Shown piece by piece: positions 1 through 11,191 of a stretch of DNA of 64,000 nt; within the stretch, counting starts at the first letter, position 1, and every line of letters starts with the position of its first letter. The position numbers were made by a program, and so were the translations under genes. The notes under the pieces are model-generated. The model saw only the letters and a program-made list of their open reading frames with translations. It did not search any database and had not been told where the DNA came from. The DNA comes from Aplidium turbinatum (Eukaryota > Chordata > Ascidiacea > Aplousobranchia > Polyclinidae), in NCBI GenBank assembly GCA_918807975.1, contig OU964918.1, forward strand, positions 20,382,477 through 20,446,476. The letters run 5' to 3'.

Positions 1-49
1 GAGTTTAGAAAGTCAAAAGCATTTCTTGAATGATGATTGTGGATTGGAG

Positions 50-1050
50 ATGAAACGTCAATGTGGATTGAAGATGAAACATCAGAGAGGATTGGATATT
101 TTGTGGTCGAATTGCATGTTTCGTACTCGCATGAACAAAGACTTGTGCATTTTATGGATTTTTTCTTACAGGGACATCGAGAGCCACAAGTAGACTGACA
201 AAACGGAACAAGCTGATTTGCATCATTATGTTTCCAACCCCAAGCTAAAGGAGAAGGTAGTTGCTGAACATTTACGAGGCTTGATTTCCGTATTTCAGCT
301 TGATGTCCGTATTTCAGCTTGATGTATCGCTCTGCGTGTATGTTGCATCAAAGCAGCTGACGTTGGTGGCAGCTTTTCAATAGTGCAACCATTGGTAAAC
401 ATCATATAACGGCATTCGTCTACATCCGTGATAGTAGGACTATTGCCATAAAGAGCTATGACATACTTTTGTATGTCATTTATAGAACTAGGTGAGCTTG
501 AGAAATTCAGAGAGTTAAATAAGCCACACATTGCGGTAAGATTAAGCATCCAACAATCCCAAGCCTTTTTTTCCGAAGACGAAACAGTATCACAGATTGT
601 GATAGCATAAAACAAAGGTAAAGAAGCGCAAATCATCTGAGATTGAGGTGAAGATGAAACAATATCATGGATTGGAATGAAGCGAGTTTTTTCTCCAACT
701 CCAAATTCAACCCATAGTTTACAGATTTCTAACTTGTCAAAACACGAAATTGCAATAATTACCACATCAGTATCTACTGTTTTGACTATGGCATCGGATT
801 TTCCATGTTTCACATGGAGAAACATACGGGTGTCTGCCTCTTCGTGATCACATGGGGAAACATCAGACATGTCCAATGTTTGATTGTTAAGAGCTGTATC
901 TAATGATGTTACAACAATTGTAAACAAGTTTGGATCGACTGAAGTTATCACAGCTTGTTGAACCAGTTGATATAACGCAGTTTTGTTGCTGTCATTTCCC
1001 AAAAACTCAGACCAGTTGAGAGGAAGACGAGTATTACTTGTGACAGCCAC
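50..1050 (-). pseudogene. FEN/PIN-like nuclease-fold mobile-element protein, type 1, decayed
   Basis: The open frame covers 295-1050, and recognisable sequence runs on in another frame to about position 100. The middle carries an EEADTR block followed about 20 residues later by DTDVVIIA. This spacing of acidic residues resembles the I-domain of FEN/XPG/PIN nucleases (EAEA...DxDxLxF), so a metal-dependent nuclease fold is likely; that is inference. Near the end it has LPPTSAAL, a block shared with the type 2 protein next door, then WGWK and a Cys-rich tail (CxSxCGxxCxC-like) at about 100-260. A 19-bp tandem duplication near 285-325 breaks the frame before the tail. The family is known to me as large multicopy uncharacterised proteins in cnidarians, molluscs and hemichordates. 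It is divergent from the next gene. Not a host gene as far as I can tell. Confidence 0.5.
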
Positions 1051-1069
1051 GTAACATCCAGACCCTGTT

Positions 1070-2331
1070 TCTTGCAGAAGATAAGCCTCAGATAGCTACT
1101 GCCATCACAGAACATGCCAGCAGTGTGATGTCAGCCGATTATGAAGTAGTGAAAGAATCTGCCTCGAAAACCGATCACTACATTCCTTGATGGAGGGTTC
1201 TTGTTGCATCGAGTGCCATGGAAACTGGAGACAGTTATGGGTCTATTGCACAGTCGTATGCAGATTTTACCATTCGTCATTATCGCTTAGCAACGGTGGT
1301 CTTTGATGGATATGGTGGTCCGTCTATCAAAGACAATACCCATCAAAGACGCGGCATGAACGTCCACCCGGTTGTTCACTTTACTGTAGACACCCAGTTC
1401 ATTGGAAAGAAGGAGCAGTTCTTGCCTCGAGCTTCCAACAAGGAAGGATTAATTTCTGCTCAACTGAGGAATAGAAGCTGCAATGTGATGAACGCTCCAG
1501 GTGATGCAGATGTTGACATCGTCAAGACGGCAGATGGACAGCCCTCATCGACATAGTACGGCTTTAATTGGTGAAGACACGGACCTTTTAATATTGATAC
1601 TACGCTATGCTGACACTGACCCAGACATTAAAGACCTCTACTTCCACTCCGAAAAGGCTTACGCAACCAAAATACACGACATCAACAAACTTAAAGCAAT
1701 CATCGGACCAGACATAATTATGCTTACAGCTCCTCTTCATTCATGCATTCACCGGTTGTGATTCAACGTCAAGGATATTTGGTATCGGGAAGAAGACGCT
1801 TTCCAGAAACTAGTGAAAAGTCAACCAATAATCAAAGAATGTGCAAATTGCTTTATTCTCCCAAATCAGACAGACCACATCATTAAGGATCTTGGAAACA
1901 AAGCTATGACCGTTATGTTTGGCAACGATGGCAGTAGTAACCTAGAAACACAGCGATACAATACATTGGTCAAGAAAATTAAAACAGCCAAATCCTTTGT
2001 TCACCCTGAACGCTTGCCACCTACATCATCCTTTACCAAATTCCACTGCCTCAGAGTTTACTACCAGATTATGGTCAGGATGGGTAGGCTACTGACGATG
2101 GTATGGATGCTCTAGACTGGGGATGGAAAGTAGACAATAATCAGATGGTTCCAATCATGACGAACATGAAAGCTGCCCCGGACAACCTACTGAAAGTGAT
2201 CACTGCAATTGCGAATCGTGTTCACCTCACTGTAGTTGCCGGAGATATGTGCTACCATACCATGCTGGATGTGGACCATGCCAAACTGGTTCATGTGTCC
2301 ATACAGCAGTCACATAATTACAGACGATGAC
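1070..2331 (+). pseudogene. FEN/PIN-like nuclease-fold mobile-element protein, type 2, decayed
   Basis: Four overlapping short frames (1218-1556, 1501-1761, 1813-2115, 2103-2330) belong to one protein and need several frame changes to follow. Visible blocks in order: ATVVFDGYGGPS with a following SIKDxTHQRR, an acidic DADVDIVKTA, then LIGEDTDLLIL, then RLPPTSSFTKFHC and ending WGWK with PIMTxxxAAPDNLL. The GEDTDLLIL strand and the upstream acidic cluster are what I would expect of a FEN/PIN-type active site (inference). It lies head-to-head with the type 1 copy, about 170 bp apart, and runs straight into the 176-bp satellite. A 'cttgcag' at about 1072 could be an old splice acceptor. Same family as 33.2-36.9 kb. 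Confidence 0.5.
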
Positions 2332-2525
2332 ATCGAGAGTCACAGCGATGAGCATTAGTAATACTTGATCCATTTGCTTTCTTTACGCTGATTATGTCAA
2401 GAGTCTACATGACCACATCGTATGAGCTCTTTATGCCTGCTCAGTTAACCCAAATACATATAGAAATTTACCGGGTTTATTAATAAACAATACATTGTTA
2501 TTGTACATTTTTAATTGTTTTGGCA

Positions 2526-3590
2526 GCCATCTTGGATTGCCATATTGAATTTATAGGCTATCAGATAATTTAACAATTCTGAGAATGGTCTCATTGACTT
2601 CACAAGGTATAAAAACCTAGATATAGACACCAAAACTACACGTTTTGGTCATATGATAACCTAGTTATGGTCAATTTACTGTCATTTTAATGGTTTGGCA
2701 GCCATCTTGGTTTGCCATATTGAATTTATAGGCTATCAGATAATTCAACAATTCTGACAATAGTCTCATTGACTTCACAGGGTATACAAACCTAGATATA
2801 GACATCAAAACTACATGTTTTGGTCATATGATGACCTAGTTATGTTCAATTTACTATGTTATTTTAATGGTTTAGCGGCCATCTTGGATTGCCATATTGA
2901 ATTTATAGGCTATCAGATGAATTAACAATTCTGAGAATGGTTTCATTGACTTTACAGGGTATAAAAACCTAGATATAGACACCAAAACTACATGTTTTGG
3001 TCATAGGATGACCTAGTTATGGTCAATTTACTATTATTTTAATGGTTTGGCGGCCATCTTGGATGGCCATATTGAATTTATAGGCTATCAGATAATTCAA
3101 CAATTCTGAGAATAGTCTCATTGACTTCACAGGGTATAATAACCTAGATATAGACACCAAAACTACATGTTTTGGTGATACGATGACCTAGTTATGGTCA
3201 ATTTACTATGTTATTTTAATGGTTTAGCGGCCATCTTGGATTGCCATGTTGAATTTATAGGCCATCAGATGATTTAACAATTCTGAGAATGGTTTATTGA
3301 CTTTACAGGGTATAAAAACCTAGATATAGACACCAAAACTACATGTTTTGGTCATATGATGACCTAGTTATGGTCAATTTACTGTTATTTTAATGGTTTG
3401 GCGGCCATCTTGGATGGCCATATTGAATTTATAGGCTATCAGATAATTCAACAATTCTGAGAATAGTCTCATTGACTTCACAGGGTATAAAAACCTAGAT
3501 ACAGACACCAAAACTACATGTTTTGGTCATATGATGGCCGAGTTATGGTCAATTTACTGTTTTGTTCAATGGTTTAGCGGCCATCTTGAA
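2526..3590. repeat. 176-bp tandem satellite, six units in dimer order
   Basis: Units begin with gccatcttgg at 2526, 2701, 2878, 3053, 3230, 3404 and 3580, so the period is 174-177 bp. From 2878 the units alternate between a 'ggtttagcggcc' type and a 'ggtttggcggcc' type, giving a ~352-bp higher-order dimer. Each unit contains the near-palindrome gccatattgaatttataggc. No reading frame is kept. It adjoins the type 2 nuclease relic. Confidence 0.9.
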
Positions 3591-4379
3591 AATAACCACT
3601 TTCCGGAAGTTGGATTCCTTAAGATTTTGAATATGTTAGTACTGACACTCAATACTAATCAAATCAGTTGAAAAACTATTGGTAACTTATTGTAACCAAA
3701 AAAGTAACACCAACAACAAACAAGCGACTACAATAAGAAAAAAACAAGCAAAAAATTAATACATGACGTCACAATGACGTCATTAATAACATAATTTTGT
3801 GCGATTTTTATCTCGTGTATTTTGTAGTGGCAGTCAGTCCAAATGTAAAAAAATAACGTATCTAATTGCATAAAAATGCCGTGAAAAGAGCTCAAAATTG
3901 ACTTGGGGGGAATCCCCGATTTGGGGGTGATCACGTGACCCAAAAAGTTGCGGCACCCACTAAAATTGAAGTTAGATTCATCAGCTACAAAAAAATGCAA
4001 AAAAACAACGTGTAACACGTTTAGCCTAAAGATGCTCATTTTTGCCCCTAAGGGCCTGAACTAACTGCTTTTACTTTTTAATTTGTTAGCTTGTTTGTAT
4101 TACTATTAGATATTACTGGTGTTAGTAATTTAAGTGTTGTTTAATACCAAACCCGATAACTGTCTATAGTTAATGTAGGCTAGAAGCTACTTGCTACAGC
4201 ATTTTATGCCAATCTTCAATCGTATGTAAAAAAGTTAATACTTTCATAGGTTTCAAGAAACTATTAATAAACTCTGCTAGTTCAAATTCAAGTGCATATT
4301 TTGCTGGTGTTTTTAGTATGAATTGCGATAATTTTCCAATCTGTTAGATTTTTCATCCAATAATTTTTGTAACAAGTAA
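3591..4379. other. No gene seen; double TGACGTCA palindrome
   Basis: AT-rich unique sequence with no coding signal I trust. Two CRE-like palindromes (atgacgtcac at 3763, atgacgtcat at 3774) lie 1 bp apart. The foldback elements further along carry the same pair in their ends, but no GGTGCT end is visible here. Confidence 0.5.
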
Positions 4380-5636
4380 CCTAGCTATCATCAGCATCCT
4401 TAAGTTCCTTCCTTTCGTCGAGGGTTGGAGGCAATGAGGCGCCAAGTTTTTCTGTTGTGAGATTTTTCTACTGCAGTTTTGTAGTCAAGTTCTGTCCAGT
4501 CTTCGATATCATTAGTCCAAACTCTTGGTGGTCTGCCCCATGGCCACCTGGAGATGCGGCCTGATTTGTCACATTTTGCAGATTTTGATTACAGCTACTG
4601 CTAGTGCATGACTGACATTTTTTGAGATGTCTTTACTTTTTGCGGTTTCCTAATGACATAAAACTTTTTTGTTGCCTTGGGGAAGCAGTAGCAAATGAGA
4701 AAAAGTAAGTTGAAAAACGCAAAATCAGACTGTTATTTAAAACTAACAGTCTGACTAAAATCTTCGAAATCAAATTTTCTTTGTTTTTCAACATGTGAGG
4801 ATGTTAAAACCTATTGTGTCATCTGGGGAAAAGAATAAAGAAAGCGTAAAAATCTAGTTTTCAGAAAAATTTATTTAAACGTTCGCCCAAAGTTAGAAAA
4901 ACCTGGAAATTTCTGCAAAATGTGACAAATCAGGCCGTATCTTTAGGTGGCCATGTCTGCCCCTATTTCGCTTGCCGTTCATTTTTGCTTCTAATAGTTA
5001 TCTTTGAATAGAATTATTGCAAATCATGTGGCTAAAATATTTTAGCTTTCTTGATCTAATTGTTTGTAGAATTTCCATGTTGGTTTGTATTCTAGATAGT
5101 ACATCTTTGTTTGTGATTTTATCCTTCCATGAAATTTTAAGCATTCTTCTATAAATCCACATTTCAAATGCCTCAAGTCGTTTAACCATTTGTGATGACA
5201 GTGTCCATGTTTCTGCATTGTAAAGTAACGTAGGCCTAGTCCAGATAAAGGATTTCATAATTCGTTTTCGAGTGTTGATATTAATTTTGCGTGTTGTTAA
5301 TGTCTTTTTCATTTTTACGAAGTTGTTTCTTGCTATTTCTATTCGTCTCAATATTTCCGTATCGCATTCGCATCTGCCATTTTCAGTTATTGTGTGTCCT
5401 AGATAGGTAAAGCTTTTAACTTGTTCGACCAGCATTCCGTCAATAGTAACATTTAAACTTGGTAGGCTACAGTTTCTTTTCTTGTAATAATTATTGTTTT
5501 CGTCTTGTTTGTGTTGATTTTCATGTTATATTCCTTTCCAATATTGTTCATTTTTTCTATTATTGTCTGGAGAGCTTCTGCTGATTCAGCCAACAAAACA
5601 GTATCGTCTGCATACCGTAGGTTGGATATATTCAAT
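4380..5636 (-). mobile_element. 5'-truncated non-LTR retrotransposon (LINE), RTE-like
   Basis: Reverse transcriptase C-terminal half on the minus strand. The catalytic YADD box is at about 5603-5614, followed by the FTYLGHTI block and the long region with ETWTLS and RRMLKISW that is typical of RTE-type LINEs. One frame change lies at about 5440-5460. The frame is then cut by the 415-bp MITE at 4540-4954 and resumes at 4530 with GRPPRVW, ending at about 4405. Sequence before YADD is missing from about 5636 on, the usual 5' truncation of a LINE copy. Clade assignment is by eye. Confidence 0.8.
4540..4954. mobile_element. 415-bp MITE, copy 1, inside the LINE
   Basis: Terminal inverted repeats begin ATGGCCACCT and extend about 40 bp (through GCGGCCTGATTTGTCACA). 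The 9-bp direct repeat gtctgcccc flanks it (4531-4539 and 4955-4963), and removal restores the LINE frame across the site. A second copy of the same length, inverted, sits at 33577-33991. A 9-bp duplication would suit a Mutator-like donor, but no transposase is present. Confidence 0.85.
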
Positions 5637-5639
5637 TAT

Positions 5640-6600
5640 TCATATAAGTAACAAATATAAGTGTGTTCATACTGTTAGAAAGTTGTAGGTAAATTGGTTA
5701 AATTAATATTTATGAAGTTATAATTTTGCTTGAACTATTTGTTAGCCCATATTTCATCATTCGCAGAGACTACATGGCATTGCATCGAAGGCGATTGCCA
5801 ATTGGGGCCCCTAAACTTAGATGTGCCTCGGGCCTCCATGAGCCTTAATCAGGCCCTGCAGCATCTCGCATAGAAGTGTTGATATGCGGTACCTTGTGAA
5901 AATTGGTGTACTTACTACTTTCTGCAACCCCCGAAGTTCACTACGCAAACCCTTGGGGGGTCGCGACCCCCAGTTTGGGAAGCCCTGAATCTAACAAAGC
6001 TAATGCAAGCTAGCTATCAGGTTTAAGACGCCTTTGCGCTAGCTTTGGTGTAAATTGAACAGTTTGACATCATCAATGCCAACATTTTTCTCTGACAAAT
6101 CCTTCCACACACAGCTGAAAAGCGTTCAGCTGTGTGTGGAAGCTGAACGCTGAAAGAAAGCTGAAAAAGAAAGAAAGAAAGAAAAAAAGAAAGCTGAAAG
6201 CATCCAATCGAAGGCTGTGAACTCGGAAATGAAATTAGTGGTCCATTCATCCAAATAGGCAACACAAGAGTCGAACAATAGAAATACATTTGACATGGTC
6301 GTCGAATAACACTGCCTTCGTTTGCCACAGAAATAAATGTATCCACCATATCCACAGCAAGCAATGTATTGTCAACCTCAAAGTCAATAAACAAAAATAA
6401 CCTACTTCTGCCACAGCTCACAGAAAGCATACTTTTCCTTTTTGGTACTGTTGCTTAGCCTTATTTTGCTTTCGCCAAGGTCACATAAAAATAAAACCTT
6501 GTTGAAAATGATAGCAATGCAAAAAAGAGGACATTTGAGCATTTTCAAGTGTCCTCGGAGGACAATTCATTTTTTATGAAAAAAGAGGACAAATCCTCCT
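5640..6600. other. Non-coding; one hAT-type terminus and a purine-rich hairpin
   Basis: At 5945-5987 the minus strand reads cagggcttcccaaac followed by the palindrome gggggtcgcgaccccc, which looks like one end of a hAT-type element; the partner end was not found. At 6110-6150 the words cacacagctgaa and ttcagctgtgtg form a short hairpin, followed by (gaaa)n. An open frame at 6023-6430 has no recognisable content. Confidence 0.4.
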
Positions 6601-6625
6601 AAAAGAGGACATATGGTAGCCTATA

Positions 6626-7712
6626 GTGACTTTGGCTATAGTGACACTTCGCCTATAGTGACACCTGTTGCAAAGTCCCGTCTGCAAACCATAGCCTATG
6701 TTTTGCATAGAAATGACTTCGCCTATAGTGACTTCGTCTAATTTATAAGAACACTTTGCTTACAGTGACACCACATTTCTGTCCCTTGGGCTCAAAAATT
6801 TCCGTTTAAGGACACTTTGCGGTGTATTTCCGGTTTAAGTTGGAATCATATTTTGTCCTTATCAGCATTCGTCAGTTCCCAGCCAGCAAATCCATCTTTT
6901 TACATTGATTTAACGTATGCAGAGGTTGAACCATAAAGGATTGATTTTCTGACTGGGTTTGAATCAGGGAGTCGAACCGTTTGATTTTTCCGGTTCGGGT
7001 CCGGTTCTGGTTCAAAGATTGTTTCAAAATTTGGTTCAGTTCCGGTTCGAAGAAACTTAAAACCGGTTTTATAAGTTCCGGTTCGGGTCCGATAAAATCA
7101 GGCCTTGGCCTACTATTGCCCAACTACTAACTAGCCCAATTGGGCGTGAAAACCGCAAGGTTGGCAACACTGATCTCAACACTGCTTTGCTCAATTAACT
7201 TGCCTTTGTTGTTTGTTGCACAAGTTACAATCAAACTTATTGTCTATGATGTCACAGAACAGAAGTTGTTTCCTCAAAAAATTCCTCTCCAAAGCATCGA
7301 TGATAGTGGATCGTGTGTTACGGAATAGGCTATAATTCATCCGTACAATGTGGCCTCCAAGATAACAACATGCTACGTACAACTTCACTTACCACAATGC
7401 GAACAATGACGTAATGCTGGAGTGAACCGCTTTTTTCAACCGGTTCGGGTTCGGTTAGGGTTTAAGCTAACTCAAATTTTCGGTTCAGTTCCGGTTAAGG
7501 TTCAGACAAAATCGCACCAAAACCGGTTTACAAAAATCCGGTTCGGGTTCGGTTCGACTCCCTGGTTTGAATTAAACCAACACGGGATGCGCATGCGCAG
7601 ATACTACACAAGTGAAGTTATCAACGACGTCATCATTTGTCTATAGTGACACTTCGCTCATAGTGACACTTTTTCCGCGGTCCCTTCAGGTGTCACTATA
7701 AGCGAATTCTAC
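6626..7712. repeat. Repeat region bounded by inverted 'tatagtgacac' clusters
   Basis: The words ctatagtgacac and variants recur at 6624-6770 and at 7640-7700, with the outermost right copy inverted (gtgtcactataagcg). This suggests a diverged inverted-repeat element split by the hAT MITE at 6965-7564. No coding sequence is seen and the exact ends are uncertain. Confidence 0.4.
6965..7564. mobile_element. 600-bp hAT-type MITE with internal ggttcgg repeats
   Basis: It starts cagggagtcgaacc and ends with the exact reverse complement, ggttcgactccctg. The 8-bp duplication gtttgaat flanks it at 6957-6964 and 7565-7572. CAGGGR ends with an 8-bp duplication are the hAT signature. The subterminal parts are rich in ggttcgg/aaccggtt words on both sides in inverted order, which could be transposase-binding sites. 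Open frames inside are not coding. Confidence 0.9.
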
Positions 7713-7737
7713 TGTATTTCAACCAACCCAGTAAACA

Positions 7738-8335
7738 TTGATTGTTGGGGCAACATTGGCAAGAAGTTGGCCGCAACATTGGCAAGATGCAGACGCCAAC
7801 ATTGGCAAGATGTTTTATGCACCATTTGGATGCATCTGGCCAGCGTTGGCGTCTGCATCTTGCCACCGTTGGCTTCTGCATCTTGCCAACATTGGATTAT
7901 GCATCTTGCCAACGCTGGCTTCTGCATCTTGCCAACATTGGCTTCTGCATCTTGCCAACGGTGGCAAATGTTTTATGCACCATTTGGATGCATCTGGCCA
8001 GCGTTGGCGTCTGCATCTTGCCAACGCTGGCTTCTGCATCTTGCCAACGTTGGCTTCTGCATCTTGCCAACATTGGCTTCTGCATCTTGCCAACGTTGGC
8101 AAATGTTTTATGCACCATTTGGATGCATCTGGCCAGCATTGGCGTATGCATCTTGCCACCGTTGGCGTCTGCATCTAGCCAATGTCGACTTCTGCATCTA
8201 GCCAACTTTGGCTTCTGTATCTTGCCAACGTTAGCAAAATGTTTTATGCACCATTTTGCTTCATCTTGCCAACGTTGGCATCTGTATCTGGCCAACGTTG
8301 GCAAGATGGCTTGTGCACAATTTTGCTTCATCTGG
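7738..8335. repeat. Minisatellite of ~22-24 bp units around gccaacgttggc
   Basis: The unit is close to ttggcttctgcatcttgccaacg. Neighbouring units meet in the palindrome gccaacgttggc. A longer motif with tgttttatgcaccat interrupts at 7811, 7969, 8104 and 8240, giving a coarser 135-158-bp order. All six frames stay open for long stretches simply because of the repeat, so none is called as a gene. A remnant of the same array is at about 30360-30465. Confidence 0.85.
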
Positions 8336-8639
8336 CGCCTAAATTCTGGTTGACTTTTATCAGGGATCTCTGAAGTACGGGATGGCTCACTTGTTTTTGC
8401 CCCAGACACTAGTAGGGTAGATTTTCGAAACCCAGCAAACTTGTTAATGTTCTCTTAAATTGATGTTTTAAGAGGTCAATACATAACGCTGATCCACCGC
8501 ATTTATTTTTTGATGTTTTGCGGGCAACTTAACTCACTTCGTCAGACCACATTTTAGAGATTATCACAAGTAGCCTATATTACCAATAAGCGGTAGCAAA
8601 GCATACAAATATCACAAGCATCCAAAGCATCAAATATCA

Positions 8640-8975
8640 CAAGCATACAAAGTACAAACAACAGAATTCAACGGAGCACGTAGGTCAAGCAATCTACCCA
8701 CTATTGTGGCTCTGCTTAAACTGATGATTGCAAAGTTTGCCAGACAGAACATACTGGAAACTGTGTTTATCTTGCAAATGCCGAGTTAATTCAGGGAGTG
8801 CCCCCATAGTTTGTATGCACGCTGTTTCGGTTGTAAGTCATGCTTGCCATTCTTTTAAGAGTTGTGTTGCTTCTTGCAAGTATGCCATTGCTGCATCATT
8901 TTCACCATCTACTACCTTCATCTCCATATGCATTTGGTCTCTTTTTCTTAAATCTACCAAAACATAGCCAGAATT
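8640..8975 (-). pseudogene. P-element-like transposase, C-terminal exon (decayed)
   Basis: Minus-strand reading from about 8970 gives VDLRKRDQ..., then LPELTRHL and FQYVLSGKL. The last block matches the conserved (F/Y)xYxLxGKxQSDPxE region near the end of P-element/THAP9-type transposases. Two stop codons interrupt it. Order and strand agree with the exons at 9110-9249, 9710-10035, 19417-19561 and the THAP exon near 25.1 kb, so I read them as one gene. Confidence 0.55.
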
Positions 8976-9106
8976 ATTTTGTGTATAATATACTTTAGTA
9001 GACACTATTAGGGATATACCAGACCTGGATTTTGAGTTCTGGCCAGATTAAAAAAATGCTTAAAAACCATAACTATTGTGTGACTGTTCTTAGCGACAGT
9101 ACCTAT

Positions 9107-9249
9107 TTAATTCAGAAACAAGACTTTACTGACATGATTTTCCATAATTATGTTGTGCACAAATTTCACGTACCGAGCAGTCTGCATGAATGGAGGGTAG
9201 GTGCTGGGATAGTATTCCAAACCTCTGGCAGTGGATTCACTGAATACAT
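9107..9249 (-). pseudogene. P-element-like transposase, internal exon
   Basis: The exon starts after a good acceptor (ctttccag, 9257-9250) and reads DVFSESTARGLEYY..., then RYVKFVHNI, before a stop at about 9107. The block corresponds to the helical segment that follows the 'HxLxxFxxxxAxxL' stretch in P-type transposases. The reading phase joins the donor at 9710 after the first base of a codon. Confidence 0.5.
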
Positions 9250-9709
9250 CTGGAAAGTACATTGTGGTATAATATACTTTCATATATTCATGAAGCTCTT
9301 TTGAATTGTTCACAACAAACTTAATGGATAAGGAATTTAATGATTAACTAATTAATAATTATAGTCATTCAATAATTAATCATGCAGTAAAAAGAGCACA
9401 AACCTGTTCATATAACCAGAGGTTGTCATTTACCAAGAAGGCTTGACATCAAGCTGCTATCTTACAAAAATTTGTTGTTTTTATGGAAATACAGCACTGG
9501 TACTGTATAACACAGTAACCGCTATTTTAACTAACAATACATTAAATTATGTCTATGTATTGTTCATTTGCAGTTTGTGTATTATTTCGTTGTTTTTGTT
9601 TTGGATATGGACAACTTTGTTTGACGCAAATAAATAATAATAATAAATATATCCATAATTATTAGTAAAATAAACAGGTAACCAAGGTATAACAAACATA
9701 TCTACTTAC

Positions 9710-10035
9710 CCAGAGCATGTTGAGAAGTTCGTGCTATACTGCTTGGATTTAATGATACTTTCTTCAAGCTGTGGGCTATTTTCAGAGTCTTATTTTCTTC
9801 CAGAGCATAGGCCTACAGCTTCTTGGTGTTTGAGAATTCAGCACAACAGGCTTCACCCAATATTTGTTCATGGCCAACAGTGGGAAGATACATTATTTTC
9901 CTGTTAAGAAAGTTGTTGTACATGTTTTTGAAGTTGTGTGTAAAGTCGAATAAAATAAACAAACGTTCTCCATTCCGTGTTGGGTGATCAATGTTGTGTG
10001 ACAACTTCCCATCACAAAGGTCCACAAAAAGCTTC
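9710..10035 (-). pseudogene. P-element-like transposase, DDE-region exon
   Basis: Acceptor tttttag at about 10042-10036 and donor gtaagt at 9709-9704 bound an exon reading VDLCDGKL, then LFILFDFTHNFKNMYNNF. The D-x-x-H-N-F-K-N motif is the counterpart of DPPHLLKxIRNN in P-element/THAP9 transposases, a region around catalytic residues of the RNase-H-like domain. One in-frame TAG lies at about 9819, within a 'taggcctac'-like word. The downstream residues IARTSQHAL lead to the donor. Confidence 0.65.
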
Positions 10036-11191
10036 CTAAAAATACTGTATATATATAACATACACCAGTACCAGTAGTTAGTACAGTTTATAAATTATCA
10101 TAACACAACAAACTAACCCACACAGAGAAAAAGAGCATTAAAATTATGCTTATAACTGTCATCATCGGATGATGCTATGTATGCACCAAATATTAAAAGC
10201 AGTGCAACACACTGCTTTGACAAAACCAAAATGCCAAACCACACTGGAATCATACTATATGAACACCACACTCTAGACTCTAGAGGATAGAAATTCTAGA
10301 TGCAATTAAACTTTTTAACTCCAAATTTGCTATTTAAAACTCCAAATCTTTTCACATACTGTATCATATATACATTATGTATATATTAGGGTGTTGCAGG
10401 CGCCCCGACCCTCTCGGATTTTGCTTACCTTTTTTGTGGTACTGTGTTTAGATCAGTAGACCACAAATATGAAGTTTCAGAAATTTTCATCGACGTTTAC
10501 CTCCACCGCCGAGGCCATTTTGAGGCCAACATTTTGATTTTTTTCATGTTTTTTGCCACTAGAGGGCAGTGTATAAGTTTTGCAATATTGGGGGTATATT
10601 TAAAAGATGCTCTATGATGTTCTGAATAATGTTAAAAAAAAATTGGAGAAATGGGATAAGTATATCCAAAAATATTCAAGTTTTGTCACTAATTTTTTGC
10701 ACAATACTGCCCCTAGTGGTGAAAAGAAAAATTGAAATATCTTAAAAACTACTCATCATATTGTTATGGAACTTGCATGCACCCCCCCATTTTCATGGGT
10801 AAGGAGTTTGATTTTAGCAATATTTTTTGCAAAATATTACCACTAGAGGGCGGTAATTCTAATTTAGAACTATTTTTCTGTAAAAAGGCGATATTGTTGC
10901 ATTTCTTGAGCTGTGCTATGTGAAGAATACAATTTCATGGCTTATGCACAACAAAATTTATTCAATTGTAAAGAAACTGCATCATGCAGGGCAGGCACTA
11001 TATCAAATCCAAACAGGCAATGTGAGTCTTAGTTAACACAATTTCCGCAAAGGCAGTTGTGCATCTTCATTGTGTTGATAAACGACGTTTTCTAAGATTT
11101 AGTATCTTTCTTTGTTCCTCCTCCACCACTTGAATATAGTTTTGCGGATTTTTTTCTTGCTTTGCTAGATGAAGAAAGTCGGATACCAGTT

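Noticed and set aside
7738-8409. Long overlapping open frames in all six frames, up to 203 codons
   Set aside because: They follow from the minisatellite unit lacking stops; peptides are plain translations of the repeat.
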